Source of the DNA: Jiella avicenniae
Lineage (GTDB): Bacteria; Pseudomonadota; Alphaproteobacteria; Rhizobiales; Rhizobiaceae
Direction: 5' to 3'
Assembly (NCBI RefSeq): GCF_021390325.1
Contig: NZ_JAJUWU010000016.1
Span: 1 to 64,000, forward strand
Length of the DNA stretch: 64,000 nucleotides
Part shown: positions 9,390 through 18,960 of the stretch, piece by piece
Layout: every line of letters begins with the position of its first letter
Numbering within the stretch: position 1 is the first letter of the stretch
Position numbers and translations under genes: made by a program
The notes under the pieces: generated by a model
What the model was told of the DNA's origin: nothing
Seen by the model: only the letters and a program-made list of their open reading frames with translations
Database searches by the model: none

Positions 9390-11597
9390 TTACGCCGCCC
9401 TGGCGGAGGCCCCTTGCGGATCGAACCTTTGGTAGAAGGTTTCGCCCTTCTCGGCCATCTCGCGCAGCAGCGGGGTCGGCTCGAAGCGCTCGCCGAACCT
9501 TGCCTCGAGCTTTTCGCACAGCGCGACGAAGGCCTTGGCGCCCATGCCGTCGATGTAGCTGATCGTCCCGCCGGTATAGGGCGCGAAGCCGAAGCCGAAG
9601 ATCGAGCCGATGTCGGCTTCGCGCGGGTCGGTGACGACGCCTTCCTCCATGGTGCGGGCGGCCTCCAGCGCCATCGTTACGAGGAAGCGCTGCTTCAGCT
9701 CCGTGAAGTCGATCGTCTCCGGGGCCTTCTGGGCAAACATCTCCTTCAGCCCGGGCCACAGTTTCTTCTTGGCGGGCTTTTCGGGATAGTCGTAGAAGCC
9801 CTTGCCGGCCTTGCGGCCGAGCCGCCCGTTCGACACCATGGTCTCGATCAGCTGGAAATGGCGCGGATCGACGGCATCCTCGCCCATGTCGCGCATCGTC
9901 GCCTTCATGATCTTCTGCGACAGGTCGACCGCCGTCTCGTCGTTGAGGGCGAGCGGCCCGACCGGCATGCCGGCGAACTTCGCGGCATTCTCGATCATTG
10001 CCGGCGGCACGCCCTCGACCAGCATGTCGTAGGCCTCGTTCATGTAGCGAAGGACGCAGCGGTTGGCGAAGAAGCCGCGCGAATCGTTGACGACGATCGG
10101 CGTCTTTTTGATCGCCCGGACGAAATCGAGGGCGATGGCGAGCGCCTCGTCCCCGGTCTTCTCGCCGAGGATCACCTCGGTGAGCTGCATCCGGTCGACC
10201 GGCGAGAAGAAGTGGATGCCGATGAAGCGCTGCGGATCCTCGAAGGTCTCGGCGAGGCTGGTGATCGGGATGGTCGAGGTGTTGGAGGCGTAGATCGCGT
10301 CCTTGGCGAGTACCCCGGCGACCTTCTTCGTCACCTCGGCCTTGACGTCGCGGTCCTCGAACACCGCCTCGACGACGAGGCCGGCATCGGCGAGCTGGCC
10401 GTAGTCGGTCGTCGCGGTGATGCGCGAGACGAGGGCCTTGGCGTCGGCCTCGGCCATCCTGCCCTTCGACACGGCCGCTTCGACGAGCTTTTGCGAATGC
10501 GCCTTGCCCTTGTCGGCGGCCGCCTGCTGCTGGTCGATCAGCACCACCTCGAGCCCGCCCTTGGCCGCGACATAGGCGATGCCGGCGCCCATGAAGCCGG
10601 CGCCGACGACGCCGATCTTCTTCAGTTCGCTGGGCGGGACGTCCTTCGGCCGCCGGGCGCCCTTGGCGAGCGCCTGTGACGAGACGAACAGCGAGCGGAT
10701 CATCATCCGCGCCTCGGTGGTGCGCAGCACCTCCGTAAAGTAGCGCTGCTCGACCTTCAGGCCCAAATCCATCGGCAGCAGAAGGCCCTCGTAGACGCAT
10801 TTCACGATCGCCTTGGCGGAGGGATAGTTGTCGCTGGTCTCCTTGCGATAGAGCGAGGCGACGGCCGGCCAGACCTTGGCGCCCGCCGGCGAATAGACCG
10901 GTCCCGAAGGCAGCTTGAAGCGCTCCTCGTCCCAGGGCTTCACCGGCGAGACGCCCTTCTTCAGCATCGCCTTGGCGGCCGAGACGAGTTCGCCGTCCTC
11001 CACCACGGCATCGATCAGCCCCATCTTCAGGGCGTCTTCCGCCGAAAGGGTCGAGCCCTTCATCAGCATCTGCAGCGCGCCCTGGGTCTCCATCATCCGG
11101 GGGACGCGCTGGGTGCCGCCGGCGCCGGGCAGGATGCCGACCTTGACTTCCGGAAGGCCCATATTGGCCGAACGGGCGGCGACGCGGCCGTGGCTCGCCA
11201 GCGCCAGTTCGAAGCCGCCACCCATGCAGGTGCCGTTGATCGCCGCGACGAAGGGCTTGCCGCAGGTCTCCAGCTTGCGCCAGATCCACGACATGCGCCC
11301 GGCCCGCTCGAACAGGGTGGCGATCGCGGCATCCTGGTTCCGGCCTGCCTCGGCGTAAAACGCCTCGAACATCGCGCTGACCGATTTGAGGTCGGCGCCG
11401 CCGGTGAAGGAGCCCTTCTTGCCCGAGGTGATCACCGCGCCCTTGATCGCGTCGTCGGCGACGATCTGGTCGATGATCGCGTCGATCTCGCCCGTCGCCT
11501 CGTCGGTGAAGACGTTCATCGAGCGTCCCGGCATGTCCCAGGTGACGAGGGCGATGCCCTCGGCGTCGGTCTCGACGGTGAAGTTCTGATAGCTCAT
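9390..11597 (-). CDS. fadJ: 3-hydroxyacyl-CoA dehydrogenase/enoyl-CoA hydratase (FadB/FadJ type)
   Basis: A 735-aa bifunctional beta-oxidation enzyme that hydrates 2-enoyl-CoA and oxidises the L-3-hydroxyacyl-CoA with NAD+. The N-terminal third is a crotonase fold: oxyanion-hole GTCMGGGFELALASHG at about residues 115-130 and the catalytic-Glu segment MGLPEVKVGILPGAGGTQR. The dehydrogenase half has the Rossmann motif GVVGAGFMGAGIAYVAAKGG at about 335-355, then SNTSTIPIT and the IGIHFFSPVDRMQLTEVI catalytic-His region, and two C-terminal dehydrogenase domains. I chose the Met of MSYQNF, which has a GGAGCC ribosome site; a Met four codons earlier is the alternative. The partner thiolase lies 1 kb upstream on the same strand, beyond an EAL-domain gene of opposite orientation. 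The symbol follows common annotation; FadB and FadJ cannot be told apart here. Confidence 0.93.
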   Translation of the reverse strand: MSYQNFTVETDAEGIALVTWDMPGRSMNVFTDEATGEIDAIIDQIVADDAIKGAVITSGKKGSFTGGADLKSVSAMFEAFYAEAGRNQDAAIATLFERAGRMSWIWRKLETCGKPFVAAINGTCMGGGFELALASHGRVAARSANMGLPEVKVGILPGAGGTQRVPRMMETQGALQMLMKGSTLSAEDALKMGLIDAVVEDGELVSAAKAMLKKGVSPVKPWDEERFKLPSGPVYSPAGAKVWPAVASLYRKETSDNYPSAKAIVKCVYEGLLLPMDLGLKVEQRYFTEVLRTTEARMMIRSLFVSSQALAKGARRPKDVPPSELKKIGVVGAGFMGAGIAYVAAKGGLEVVLIDQQQAAADKGKAHSQKLVEAAVSKGRMAEADAKALVSRITATTDYGQLADAGLVVEAVFEDRDVKAEVTKKVAGVLAKDAIYASNTSTIPITSLAETFEDPQRFIGIHFFSPVDRMQLTEVILGEKTGDEALAIALDFVRAIKKTPIVVNDSRGFFANRCVLRYMNEAYDMLVEGVPPAMIENAAKFAGMPVGPLALNDETAVDLSQKIMKATMRDMGEDAVDPRHFQLIETMVSNGRLGRKAGKGFYDYPEKPAKKKLWPGLKEMFAQKAPETIDFTELKQRFLVTMALEAARTMEEGVVTDPREADIGSIFGFGFAPYTGGTISYIDGMGAKAFVALCEKLEARFGERFEPTPLLREMAEKGETFYQRFDPQGASARAA

Positions 11598-11751
11598 GTC
11601 TGGCTCCATCCCGATCGGCCGAAGTGTGTCCGGCTATTGATTTCGTTTGACTTTGAATGCCCTAGAGAGCGCGAGACGGGTGCCGTTGAGACGGTCTCAA
11701 CCTTTGCAGCCTATCGTTTGCCTCAAGAACGAATGCGAGGAAACGAACGAC

Positions 11752-12546
11752 ATGTCCGCGACCGCCTGCCCCGGCTGCCAGACCTCCAAGCCGCTCGACT
11801 TCAACTTCTCCATGGCCTTCCAGCCGATCGTCGATGCGAAGGCCGGACGGGTCTGGGGCTACGAGGCGCTGGTCAGAGGCGAAGCGGGCGAGGGCGCCTA
11901 TTCGGTGCTGAACCGCGTTTCGGACGAGCAGAAGTACCGCTTCGATCAGGCTTGCCGGGTCAAGGCGATCGACCTTGCCGCGCGGCTGTTTCCCGATCCG
12001 AACCTGCATCTGTCGATCAACTTCCTGCCCAACGCCGTCTACGAGCCTGCCGCATGCCTCCGGGCAACGCTCGCCGCCGCCCGCAAGAGCCAGTTTCCGC
12101 TGGGCTCGATCATGTTCGAATTCACCGAAGCCGAAGAGATGACGGACGTCGCGCATCTGCAGCGGATCATCGCCGAATATCGCCGCATGGGCTTCATCAC
12201 CGCGCTCGACGACTTCGGCGCGGGCTATGCCGGGCTCGGTCTCCTCGCCGATTTCCAGCCCGATCTCATCAAGATCGACATGAAGCTCGTCCGAAACGTC
12301 GACGGCTCCCATTCCCGGCAGGTCATCCTGTCGGCGATCCTCTACGTCGCCCGGGAACTCGGCATCACCGTTCTGGCCGAAGGCATCGAGACGGAAGCGG
12401 AGTTCGGTGCTCTGAAGGCGGCGGGCGTCGCCCTGTTCCAGGGGTACTACTTCGCCAAGCCCGCCTTCGAGGCGCTGCCCACCGTCCACGTTTGGCCGAA
12501 CGGCAGTCCGGCGGATGACGGCGACGCAGCCTTCGCGATCGCCTGA
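11752..12546 (+). CDS. EAL-domain cyclic-di-GMP phosphodiesterase
   Basis: A 264-aa stand-alone EAL-domain protein predicted to hydrolyse cyclic di-GMP to pGpG in the cytoplasm. The active-site set appears complete: the E of GYEALVRGE, the SINFLPNA asparagine, the E of FEFTEAEEM, the DDFGAGYAGLGLL loop, the K of DLIKIDMKLV, AEGIET and the FQGYYFAKP end motif. No GGDEF, PAS or membrane segment is present. The first residues contain CPGC (Cys6, Cys9), a possible small metal or redox site. I start at the ATG 11752, after an AGGAAACGAACGAC leader; upstream codons give no family similarity. It is transcribed against both beta-oxidation genes that flank it, so it is not part of their operon. Confidence 0.9.
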   Translation: MSATACPGCQTSKPLDFNFSMAFQPIVDAKAGRVWGYEALVRGEAGEGAYSVLNRVSDEQKYRFDQACRVKAIDLAARLFPDPNLHLSINFLPNAVYEPAACLRATLAAARKSQFPLGSIMFEFTEAEEMTDVAHLQRIIAEYRRMGFITALDDFGAGYAGLGLLADFQPDLIKIDMKLVRNVDGSHSRQVILSAILYVARELGITVLAEGIETEAEFGALKAAGVALFQGYYFAKPAFEALPTVHVWPNGSPADDGDAAFAIA

Positions 12547-12585
12547 CACCGCCGATCCGGCAATAGGCCGTACCACCCCGTCGCC

Positions 12586-13794
12586 TCACACCCGCTCGAT
12601 GATCGTCGCCGTCCCCATGCCGGCGCCGATGCAAAGGGTGACGAGAGCGGTCTGCTTGTCCTGACGCTCCAGCTCGTCGAGGACCGTCCCGAGGATCATC
12701 GCCCCGGTGGCGCCCAGCGGATGGCCCATGGCGATGGCGCCGCCATTGACGTTCATGATCGCGGGATCGATCTCGAAAGCCTGGCAGTAGCGCAGCACGA
12801 CGGCGGCGAAGGCCTCGTTCAGCTCGAACAGGTCGATGTCCTTCAGCGCCATGCCGGAACGCTCCAGCAGCTTCTTCGTCACGTCGACCGGCCCGGTCAG
12901 CATCAGCGCCGGATCCGAGCCGATATTGGCGAAGGCGCGGATGCGGGCCCTGGGCTTGACGCCCAGCGCCTCGCCGCCGGCCTTCGAGCCGATGAGGACG
13001 CCGGCCGCGCCGTCGACGATGCCGGACGAGTTGCCGGCATGGTGGACGTGGTCGATCGCCTCGATCTCCGGATGGGCCTGAATGCCGACGGTGTCGTAGC
13101 CGCCCATCTCTCCGATCTGGGCGAACGACGCCTTCAGGCTGCCGAGGGACTGCATGTCCGTCGACGGGCGCATGTGCTCGTCCTTGTCGAGGATGGTCAG
13201 GCCGTTCTGGTCCCTGACCGGGATGACGGATTTCTCGAAGCGGCCCTCGGCCCAGGCCTTGCCCGCGCGCTTCTGGCTCTCGACGGCGTATGCGTCGACG
13301 TCGTCGCGGGAGAAGCCGTATTTCGTCGCGATCAGATCGGCCGAGACGCCCTGCGGCATGAAATAGGCCGGAATGCCGACGGAGGGATCCATGACCCAGG
13401 CGCCGCCCGACATGCCCATGCCGACGCGGGACATCGATTCGACGCCGCCGGCGATGACGAGATCGTCGGCGCCCTGCGCGACCTTTGCGGCGGCGAGGTT
13501 CACCGCGTCGAGGCCCGAGGCGCAGAAGCGGGAAATCTGCATGCCGGGCGCCGAGAAGGCGTAGCCGGCCTCGAAGGCGGACGCCTTCGGAATGACGCTG
13601 CCGGCTTCGCCGACCGGATCGACGCAGCCGAAGATGATGTCGTCGATCTTGGTCGTGTCGATGCCGTTGCGGTCCCGCAGGGCTTCGAGAACCTTGGCGC
13701 CGAGACGGACCGCCGGCACTTCGTGCAGGGCGCCGTCCTTCTTGCCGCGTCCGCGCGGGGTGCGCACGTGATCGTAGATGTAGGCCTCGGCCAT
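12586..13794 (-). CDS. fadA: Acetyl-CoA acyltransferase (thiolase)
   Basis: A 402-aa thiolase that cleaves 3-ketoacyl-CoA with CoA to acetyl-CoA and a shortened acyl-CoA, the last step of the beta-oxidation cycle. The nucleophile is Cys91 in [15 protein letters not shown]. The C-terminal catalytic motifs are [18 protein letters not shown] (His) and [10 protein letters not shown] (second Cys). The ATG at 13794 is preceded by a strong GGAGAGGAGGC ribosome site. Nearby genes encode the dehydrogenase/hydratase partner and a MerR regulator, and a perfect inverted repeat typical of MerR regulators of acyl-CoA catabolism lies about 95 bp upstream of the start. The annotation could also read acetyl-CoA C-acetyltransferase; fadA is chosen from context. 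Confidence 0.93.
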   Translation of the reverse strand: MAEAYIYDHVRTPRGRGKKDGALHEVPAVRLGAKVLEALRDRNGIDTTKIDDIIFGCVDPVGEAGSVIPKASAFEAGYAFSAPGMQISRFCASGLDAVNLAAAKVAQGADDLVIAGGVESMSRVGMGMSGGAWVMDPSVGIPAYFMPQGVSADLIATKYGFSRDDVDAYAVESQKRAGKAWAEGRFEKSVIPVRDQNGLTILDKDEHMRPSTDMQSLGSLKASFAQIGEMGGYDTVGIQAHPEIEAIDHVHHAGNSSGIVDGAAGVLIGSKAGGEALGVKPRARIRAFANIGSDPALMLTGPVDVTKKLLERSGMALKDIDLFELNEAFAAVVLRYCQAFEIDPAIMNVNGGAIAMGHPLGATGAMILGTVLDELERQDKQTALVTLCIGAGMGTATIIERV

Positions 13795-14151
13795 GAGCGT
13801 TGCCTCCTCTCCCATGATCCTGCCGCGGTCGCCGCCCCGAAGGACGGGACATCCGCGGTCTCTGCTATGCCCAGTCTATGGCTTGCATTGACGTAAACGT
13901 CAATCGCAATGCCGGGCAAAGCCATCGATCGAGCAGGCTGACGCTCCACCCAGAGGGAGAAGACGGGCCGCCCGGAGAAAGAAGATGGAGAAAACGCCAT
14001 GACGGCACGAGTCGCTGCCGGGGTGACCGGCAAGCGACACCGTGCCGGACGCGACGGCGGCCCGACGGATCCGTCCCGGGTGAAAGCGCCGGCACGGAGC
14101 CGGCACGTCACATCTCGGGCGGGCTCGACGGCGCGCCCTGGCGATTTGCGG
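13795..14151. other. Thiolase promoter region and MerR gene 3' spacer
   Basis: This spacer of about 360 bp carries the thiolase promoter with its operator-like inverted repeat at 13888-13903. A GCCGGC / GCCGGC hairpin at 14088-14104 lies some 50 bp past the MerR stop and could be its terminator. No coding frame in it resembles a protein family. Confidence 0.5.
13888..13903. promoter_or_regulatory. Inverted-repeat operator TTGACGT-AA-ACGTCAA
   Basis: Perfect 7-bp arms around two A residues. From memory, this closely resembles the sites bound by MerR-family LiuR-type regulators of branched-chain amino acid and fatty-acid degradation in proteobacteria (core ACGTNNACGT). It sits about 95 bp upstream of the thiolase start, and a MerR gene is next door, so the MerR protein is the likely ligand. 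Confidence 0.65.
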
Positions 14152-14628
14152 CTATTCGGCGGCTTGCTGCTGCAGACGGTCGCGCGCGTAGTCGATCGTC
14201 TTGTCCATTGCAGCAATCGACTCTTCGATCTCGCGCTTTTGCTCGAGTAGAATGTGCCGCTGTTCTTCGAAGCGCTCCAAGGAAATTTCGAGCTGCTTCT
14301 GCTTGCCGTTCGGCTGATGGTAGAGCTCGATGAGCTGCTTGGCCTCGGTCAGCGAAAAGCCCAGCATCTTGGCGAGGAGGATGAGCCGGAGGCGCGCACG
14401 GTCGCGGCGGCTGTAAAGGCGGGTCGTGCCGCGACGCGCCGGAGCCAGAAGGCCGCGGTCCTCGTAGAAACGTAGCGTTCTCAGGGTGACGCCGAATTCC
14501 TGGGAGAGGTCGCCGATCCTGAAGGTCTCCTTCTCGGCATGGGGGTCTCCGGCGAGGCCCAGGAGGAAGTCGATGTCGACTTGCGCTTCTTCTTCTTCCG
14601 GCCTTTCGACCGCTGATGGGTTAGACAT
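14152..14628 (-). CDS. MerR-family transcriptional regulator
   Basis: A 158-aa MerR-type regulator. An acidic 35-residue N-terminal extension precedes the DNA-binding domain, which begins FRIGDLSQEFGVTLRTLRFYEDRGLL (helix-turn-helix) and continues with the wing RRGTTRLYSRRDRARL. The long C-terminal helix (about residues 105-155, Gln/Glu/Lys-rich) forms the dimer coiled coil. No Cys metal-binding site is present in the effector tail, arguing against a metal sensor. The position upstream of the thiolase, in the same direction, and the inverted repeat between them suggest it represses beta-oxidation or branched-chain catabolic genes like LiuR; this is inference. It is divergent from podJ. Confidence 0.88.
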   Translation of the reverse strand: MSNPSAVERPEEEEAQVDIDFLLGLAGDPHAEKETFRIGDLSQEFGVTLRTLRFYEDRGLLAPARRGTTRLYSRRDRARLRLILLAKMLGFSLTEAKQLIELYHQPNGKQKQLEISLERFEEQRHILLEQKREIEESIAAMDKTIDYARDRLQQQAAE

Positions 14629-14931
14629 TGCGAAATTCCATTTTTGCCCCGAGACTCAGGTCCACCTGCCGATAAGCAAGCCCCGAGTCCCTACCTAGAG
14701 GAATATGGATCGAATTGCGGCTCTTCAAAGACAGATTTGTTGCGGTTGGTGACGGACTCCAGCTTCAAGCGGGCTTGCCGGTCTAATCGCTAACGATGCG
14801 GGTGTGGGCCTTCATGACAGGATCAGTCCGAAAACGGCTGGTTTTGCAGGGCGGTACTCAAGCCAAGCGCGATGCGAGCCATGGGGGTGGGCCGTTGGGT
14901 CCACGGCCCTGAAGAAGCGGGAAGAGCGGAC
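14629..14931. other. Divergent promoter region between merR-type gene and podJ
   Basis: About 300 bp containing the start regions of two divergently transcribed genes. The part nearest the MerR gene (14630-14760) is AT-richer. I see no further open frame or clear operator; the ACGTAAACGT core seen upstream of the thiolase is not repeated here. Confidence 0.45.
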
Positions 14932-17900
14932 ATGGCCGACCAAAGAGGGATGGAAGCAGGCAGGCGTCAGGCGTCGGACGAGACGTCCTCGCTCGAATCG
15001 CTGAGCCGGACTCTCGAACAGCTCGAAGCGCGCTTGTCCAAATTGACCGCCAGTCAGGCCCGTGCCGCCGCGGACCTGCGACGACACGAGAGCGATACCC
15101 CGCTTCCGGCGCTGGCGGCCGATTCGCAGGCCGCCGCCGCGGTCGGACGCCGGGCGATCGGCGCGGGCCGCCAGTCGCCGCGCGGCGACTTGTCGCAGGC
15201 GGTCTCGGAAATCGTCATGCGCCAGCGCAGCCTCAACCGGGCAGCGCCCCCGCAGCCGGCTTTCGGCGCGACGGAGGACCAGGCACCGGCCGACGACCTG
15301 CGCCGGCCGGTCGAGCGGCGCGAGCGAGTGGCCCGGCTGCCGGTCGCCGACGAAGCCGCCGCCGCGCGCCTCGCGGCGCGGCCGGCCGTGCCGGCGGGCC
15401 CGAGCATCACGGAACAGCTCGAGCGGCTGCGCGAAGAGCTGCGCGCCGACATGGCGAAGAGCTTCCAGCCGCGCTTCGACGACATGCGCGCGGCCGTGGA
15501 CGAACTGCGCCGCATGATCGCGGACCGGGCCAGCAGCGACAGAATCGATGCCGAGATCGCCCGCGTTCACGAAGGCCTGGCGCAGATGGCGACGACGGGC
15601 GCCGACGAGCACGGCGTCAAGGGACTGCGCACCGAACTCGAATCGATCAAGTCGCTGGTGAAGGACCTCGCCCGCGAGGAGAGCCTCAAACTCGCCGGCG
15701 AGAAATGGGACGGCATCCGCAAGACGATCGACGATCGCGAGGCCGCGTCCACCTCCGAGCGCCGCGACATCAAGGACGAGCTGGAGCGCCTGCGCCAGTC
15801 GCTGGGTGGTCTTGCGAGCGAGGAACACATCAAGGCCGTCGAGCGGCGCTGGGACGAATTCGAAACCCGCTATCTCGACAAGCCGGAACGTGCCGAGGGC
15901 CCGGACCTCACCGAGCTTCTGAAGTCGGAGATGGCGAGCCTTCGCGACAAGCTGGAGACGCTGGCTTCCGAGCAGTCGGTCAAGGCAGTGGAGGAGCGCT
16001 GGGGCTCGCTCGAGGAGCGCTTCGCCTCGCGGGCGATCGAGGAAAACATCGAGACGCTCGCCGGCCGCATGGAGCAGCTCGAAAAGGCCCTGAGCAAACT
16101 GCCCGACAGTTTCGCGCTCGGGCCGATCGAGGCGCGCCTGCAGGCCTTGTCGGAGGGTCTCGAAAGCCTCGGCAAGGCCCAGGACCGCGAAGCGGACGAC
16201 GCCAATTTCCAGGCGCTGGAAGAGCGGCTCGACGAGATTTCGCGCGCCATCGTCGCCGCCGCCACCAAGGCACCACCGGTCGACATGTCGCCTGTCGAGC
16301 GGGTCGAGGCACGGCTGCAGTCGCTGCAGACCCGCGTCGACAGCCTCGGCGAGGCCGACGTCGAGGCGATGTCGGCGCGGATCGCCGAACTCGCCGACCG
16401 GATCGAGAGCCTGTCCAACGGCCCCGCCATCGCCGCTCTCGGCGAGCGGATCGAGACCTTCTCGACGCAGCTCGACGCCCTTGCCAATCTCGGCGTCGCG
16501 CCAGGCCCCGACGTCGGTGCGATCGAGGCGCGGCTCGCGAGCCTGAACGAACGTCTCGAATCCATGGCGACTCCCGGCCTCGATCCGGAGATCGTTGCGG
16601 CGCTCGAGGCGCAGATCGCCCGCCTGTCGGAGCGGATCGCCGACGTCGGCAGCGCCGGCGCTCTCGCCGATCCCGAACTCGACGAGCGTCTTGCGACGAT
16701 CGAGTTCCGCATCGAGGAGAACCGCGAGGCGATCCTGGAATCGGCGCAGGCGGCCGCCGACGCGGCGGTGCGCCGGATGATGGAAGAGGGCGAGGGACGC
16801 CAGGGCGCCTATGTCGAGCAGCTCGCCGGCGATCTGCGAGCGCTCCAGGAAATGTCCCGCGCCAGCGGCGAGCAGAGCCAGTCCTTCTACGAGGCGATGC
16901 ACGCGACGCTCCTGAAGCTCGTCGAGCGAATCGATCGGATAGACGCCGATCTCGTCGGCGGCGGACACGGGGAGGTCGCGGACGGATTCGACGAGCCTCC
17001 CGTCGTCGAAAAGGCGCCTCGGGGGCTTCGCGCCATGCTGAAGCGCCGTACCGGCAAGGCCGGCGGACCGGCCGTTCCGCAAGGCGAGCGGCACCAGGAC
17101 TGGCAGGAGCCGGCATTCGACGATGCGTCGCACGGTGTCGCTGACGCCGGTAGGGCAGATGACGGCGAGGACGCCGACGAGGACGATGCCGGCGCATTTG
17201 ACGCAGGTGATGCCAACCGGCCCCTGGCGGTCGGCTCGGGCCAACCCGACATCGTTTCGCTGATCGAGCGCGTGCGGGCCCAGCAGGCCGGACGGGCCAG
17301 CGAGGAGGATACCGGCAAGGCGGACTTCATCGCCGCCGCCCGCCGCGCCGCCCTCGCCGCGGCGGCGGAAGCCGACGCCATGCGCAACGCGTCCGACGAC
17401 GAGGAAATCGACGGCAACGAGGGCTTCGTCGCCAAGGTCCGTCGCCGCCGCAAACCGATCCTTCTGGCGGTCAGCGCCATTCTCCTCGCCGTCCTCGCCA
17501 GCCAGATGGCACCGCGGTTGTTTTCCGCGACGGTCTCCCCCGACTCCGCTATTCAGGACGACGTCGCGGCCGACCGGATCGGCGGATCTGCCGGCGACGC
17601 CGCCGCGCCCCGTTCCACCGATGCGGCTCCGGCCGTCGAGGGCGTCGCCAGCCCGTCGCAGAGCGCTGCCGATGCCGCCGTCGCACCGCCGGCGGACGAG
17701 GGCATCGCCGTGCCGTCGCTGCCCGCATCGGCGCAGGCGCCGAAAGTCGGTTTCTCTCTGAACGACGGTCCGCGTCAGTCGGGTTTCGTCGACGCCGCCA
17801 GCTCCGAGGCAACCGCCACGGCGGATCGTGAGGAAGTCGCGCCGGCCGCGACGGGCTCAGACGAGACCGGCGCATCGGCGGCGTCCGACGCTGGATCGAG

Positions 17901-18828
17901 CGAGCCGCAGGGGGTTGCCGCGGTCGATCCGGGCGAGCCCCGGGCGGTGGCACCCGCCGATCTTCCCTCCATCCCGGAAGGCATCGCCTCCGAGCCGCTG
18001 ACGAAGGCTGCCCAAGCCGGCGATCCGAAGGCGCTGTTCGAAATCGGCCTCCGGCTGATGGAGGGCCGTGTCGGCGAGCCCGATCCGAAAGCGGCGGCGG
18101 CCTGGTTCGAGCTTGCCGCGGCGAACGGTTTCGCGCCGGCCGAATACAGCCTCGGGACGCTCTACGAGAAGGGCAACGGCGTCGATCGCGATCTTGCCAA
18201 GGCACGCGACGCCTATCTCGCCGCCGCCGACGGCGGCAACGTTCGCGCCATGCACAATCTCGCCGTCCTCTACGCCACCGGCATCGACGGCAAGTCGGAC
18301 CCGGCGCAGGCCGCACAGTGGTTCGAGAAGGCGGCGACCTACGGCATGCCCGACAGCCAGTACAATCTCGGCATTCTCTATGCCCGCGGCGCCGGGGTCG
18401 ATCAGGACCTCGCCAAGTCCTACAAGTGGTTCTCGATCGTCGCGGCCAATGGCGACTCCGATGCCGCGGCAAAGCGCGACGAGATCAAGAAGGGCCTGAC
18501 GCCGGCGCAGCTGGAGACCGTCGATGGCCAGATCGCCGACTTCGAGCCATCGGAGCGGAACGAGGGGGCCAACACGGTCGACATCCCGCAGGAATGGATG
18601 GGACGGCCGGAATCGACGGTGACTTCGTCGATCGACATGACCCGGGCGATCCGCAACATCCAGGCCATCCTGATCAAGATCGGCTACGATCCGGGCACGC
18701 CGGACGGCGTCATCGGCACCAAGACGACGGAGGCGATCAAGGCCTTCCAGAAGGATGCCGGGATCGCCGTCACCGGCAAGGTCGACGAGACGCTGATCCG
18801 CAAGCTCCTGGAACGCAAGGACGGCTGA
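14932..18828 (+). CDS. podJ: PodJ-like polar localization protein
   Basis: A 1298-aa protein with the PodJ layout. A long cytoplasmic coiled-coil region (about residues 15-690) is rich in LEERLDEI/ERIESL-type heptads, with repeated EARLQSL segments. An acidic, low-complexity stretch follows, and then one membrane segment (about 840-858, KPILLAVSAILLAVLASQM). The periplasmic part has a Pro/Ala linker, three to four Sel1-like repeats (about 1025-1170; AAAWFELAAANG, ARDAYLAAADGG, AAQWFEKAATYG, SYKWFSIVAANG) and a C-terminal peptidoglycan-binding domain (about 1238-1295, GTPDGVIGTKTTEAIKAFQ). In Caulobacter and Agrobacterium, PodJ marks a cell pole and recruits division or polar-growth factors. 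The start chosen (MADQRGMEAG) follows a GGGAAGAGCGG sequence. The length is close to the Agrobacterium protein. Confidence 0.88.
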   Translation: MADQRGMEAGRRQASDETSSLESLSRTLEQLEARLSKLTASQARAAADLRRHESDTPLPALAADSQAAAAVGRRAIGAGRQSPRGDLSQAVSEIVMRQRSLNRAAPPQPAFGATEDQAPADDLRRPVERRERVARLPVADEAAAARLAARPAVPAGPSITEQLERLREELRADMAKSFQPRFDDMRAAVDELRRMIADRASSDRIDAEIARVHEGLAQMATTGADEHGVKGLRTELESIKSLVKDLAREESLKLAGEKWDGIRKTIDDREAASTSERRDIKDELERLRQSLGGLASEEHIKAVERRWDEFETRYLDKPERAEGPDLTELLKSEMASLRDKLETLASEQSVKAVEERWGSLEERFASRAIEENIETLAGRMEQLEKALSKLPDSFALGPIEARLQALSEGLESLGKAQDREADDANFQALEERLDEISRAIVAAATKAPPVDMSPVERVEARLQSLQTRVDSLGEADVEAMSARIAELADRIESLSNGPAIAALGERIETFSTQLDALANLGVAPGPDVGAIEARLASLNERLESMATPGLDPEIVAALEAQIARLSERIADVGSAGALADPELDERLATIEFRIEENREAILESAQAAADAAVRRMMEEGEGRQGAYVEQLAGDLRALQEMSRASGEQSQSFYEAMHATLLKLVERIDRIDADLVGGGHGEVADGFDEPPVVEKAPRGLRAMLKRRTGKAGGPAVPQGERHQDWQEPAFDDASHGVADAGRADDGEDADEDDAGAFDAGDANRPLAVGSGQPDIVSLIERVRAQQAGRASEEDTGKADFIAAARRAALAAAAEADAMRNASDDEEIDGNEGFVAKVRRRRKPILLAVSAILLAVLASQMAPRLFSATVSPDSAIQDDVAADRIGGSAGDAAAPRSTDAAPAVEGVASPSQSAADAAVAPPADEGIAVPSLPASAQAPKVGFSLNDGPRQSGFVDAASSEATATADREEVAPAATGSDETGASAASDAGSSEPQGVAAVDPGEPRAVAPADLPSIPEGIASEPLTKAAQAGDPKALFEIGLRLMEGRVGEPDPKAAAAWFELAAANGFAPAEYSLGTLYEKGNGVDRDLAKARDAYLAAADGGNVRAMHNLAVLYATGIDGKSDPAQAAQWFEKAATYGMPDSQYNLGILYARGAGVDQDLAKSYKWFSIVAANGDSDAAAKRDEIKKGLTPAQLETVDGQIADFEPSERNEGANTVDIPQEWMGRPESTVTSSIDMTRAIRNIQAILIKIGYDPGTPDGVIGTKTTEAIKAFQKDAGIAVTGKVDETLIRKLLERKDG

Positions 18829-18836
18829 CGCCGCCC

Positions 18837-18870
18837 GCCCGCCGCGTCACCAGCGACGACGGCGGCGGGC
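18837..18870 (+). terminator. GC-rich hairpin after podJ
   Basis: Inverted repeat GCCCGCCG / CGGCGGGC with an 18-nt loop, 8 bp after the podJ stop codon. No T-run follows, so its terminator role is only probable. Confidence 0.45.
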
Positions 18871-18960
18871 ACGTCGACATTTGACACTCGTCGGGCTTCG
18901 GGCCAGAACGATCAGGTCCACCGCACTGCGGAATCTCGAAAAATCCATCGGCCGCGCCCC

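Noticed and set aside
14812-17244. An 810-codon minus-strand frame opposite podJ
   Set aside because: It mirrors the coiled-coil repeats of podJ on the other strand; its composition is a by-product of GC-biased third positions.
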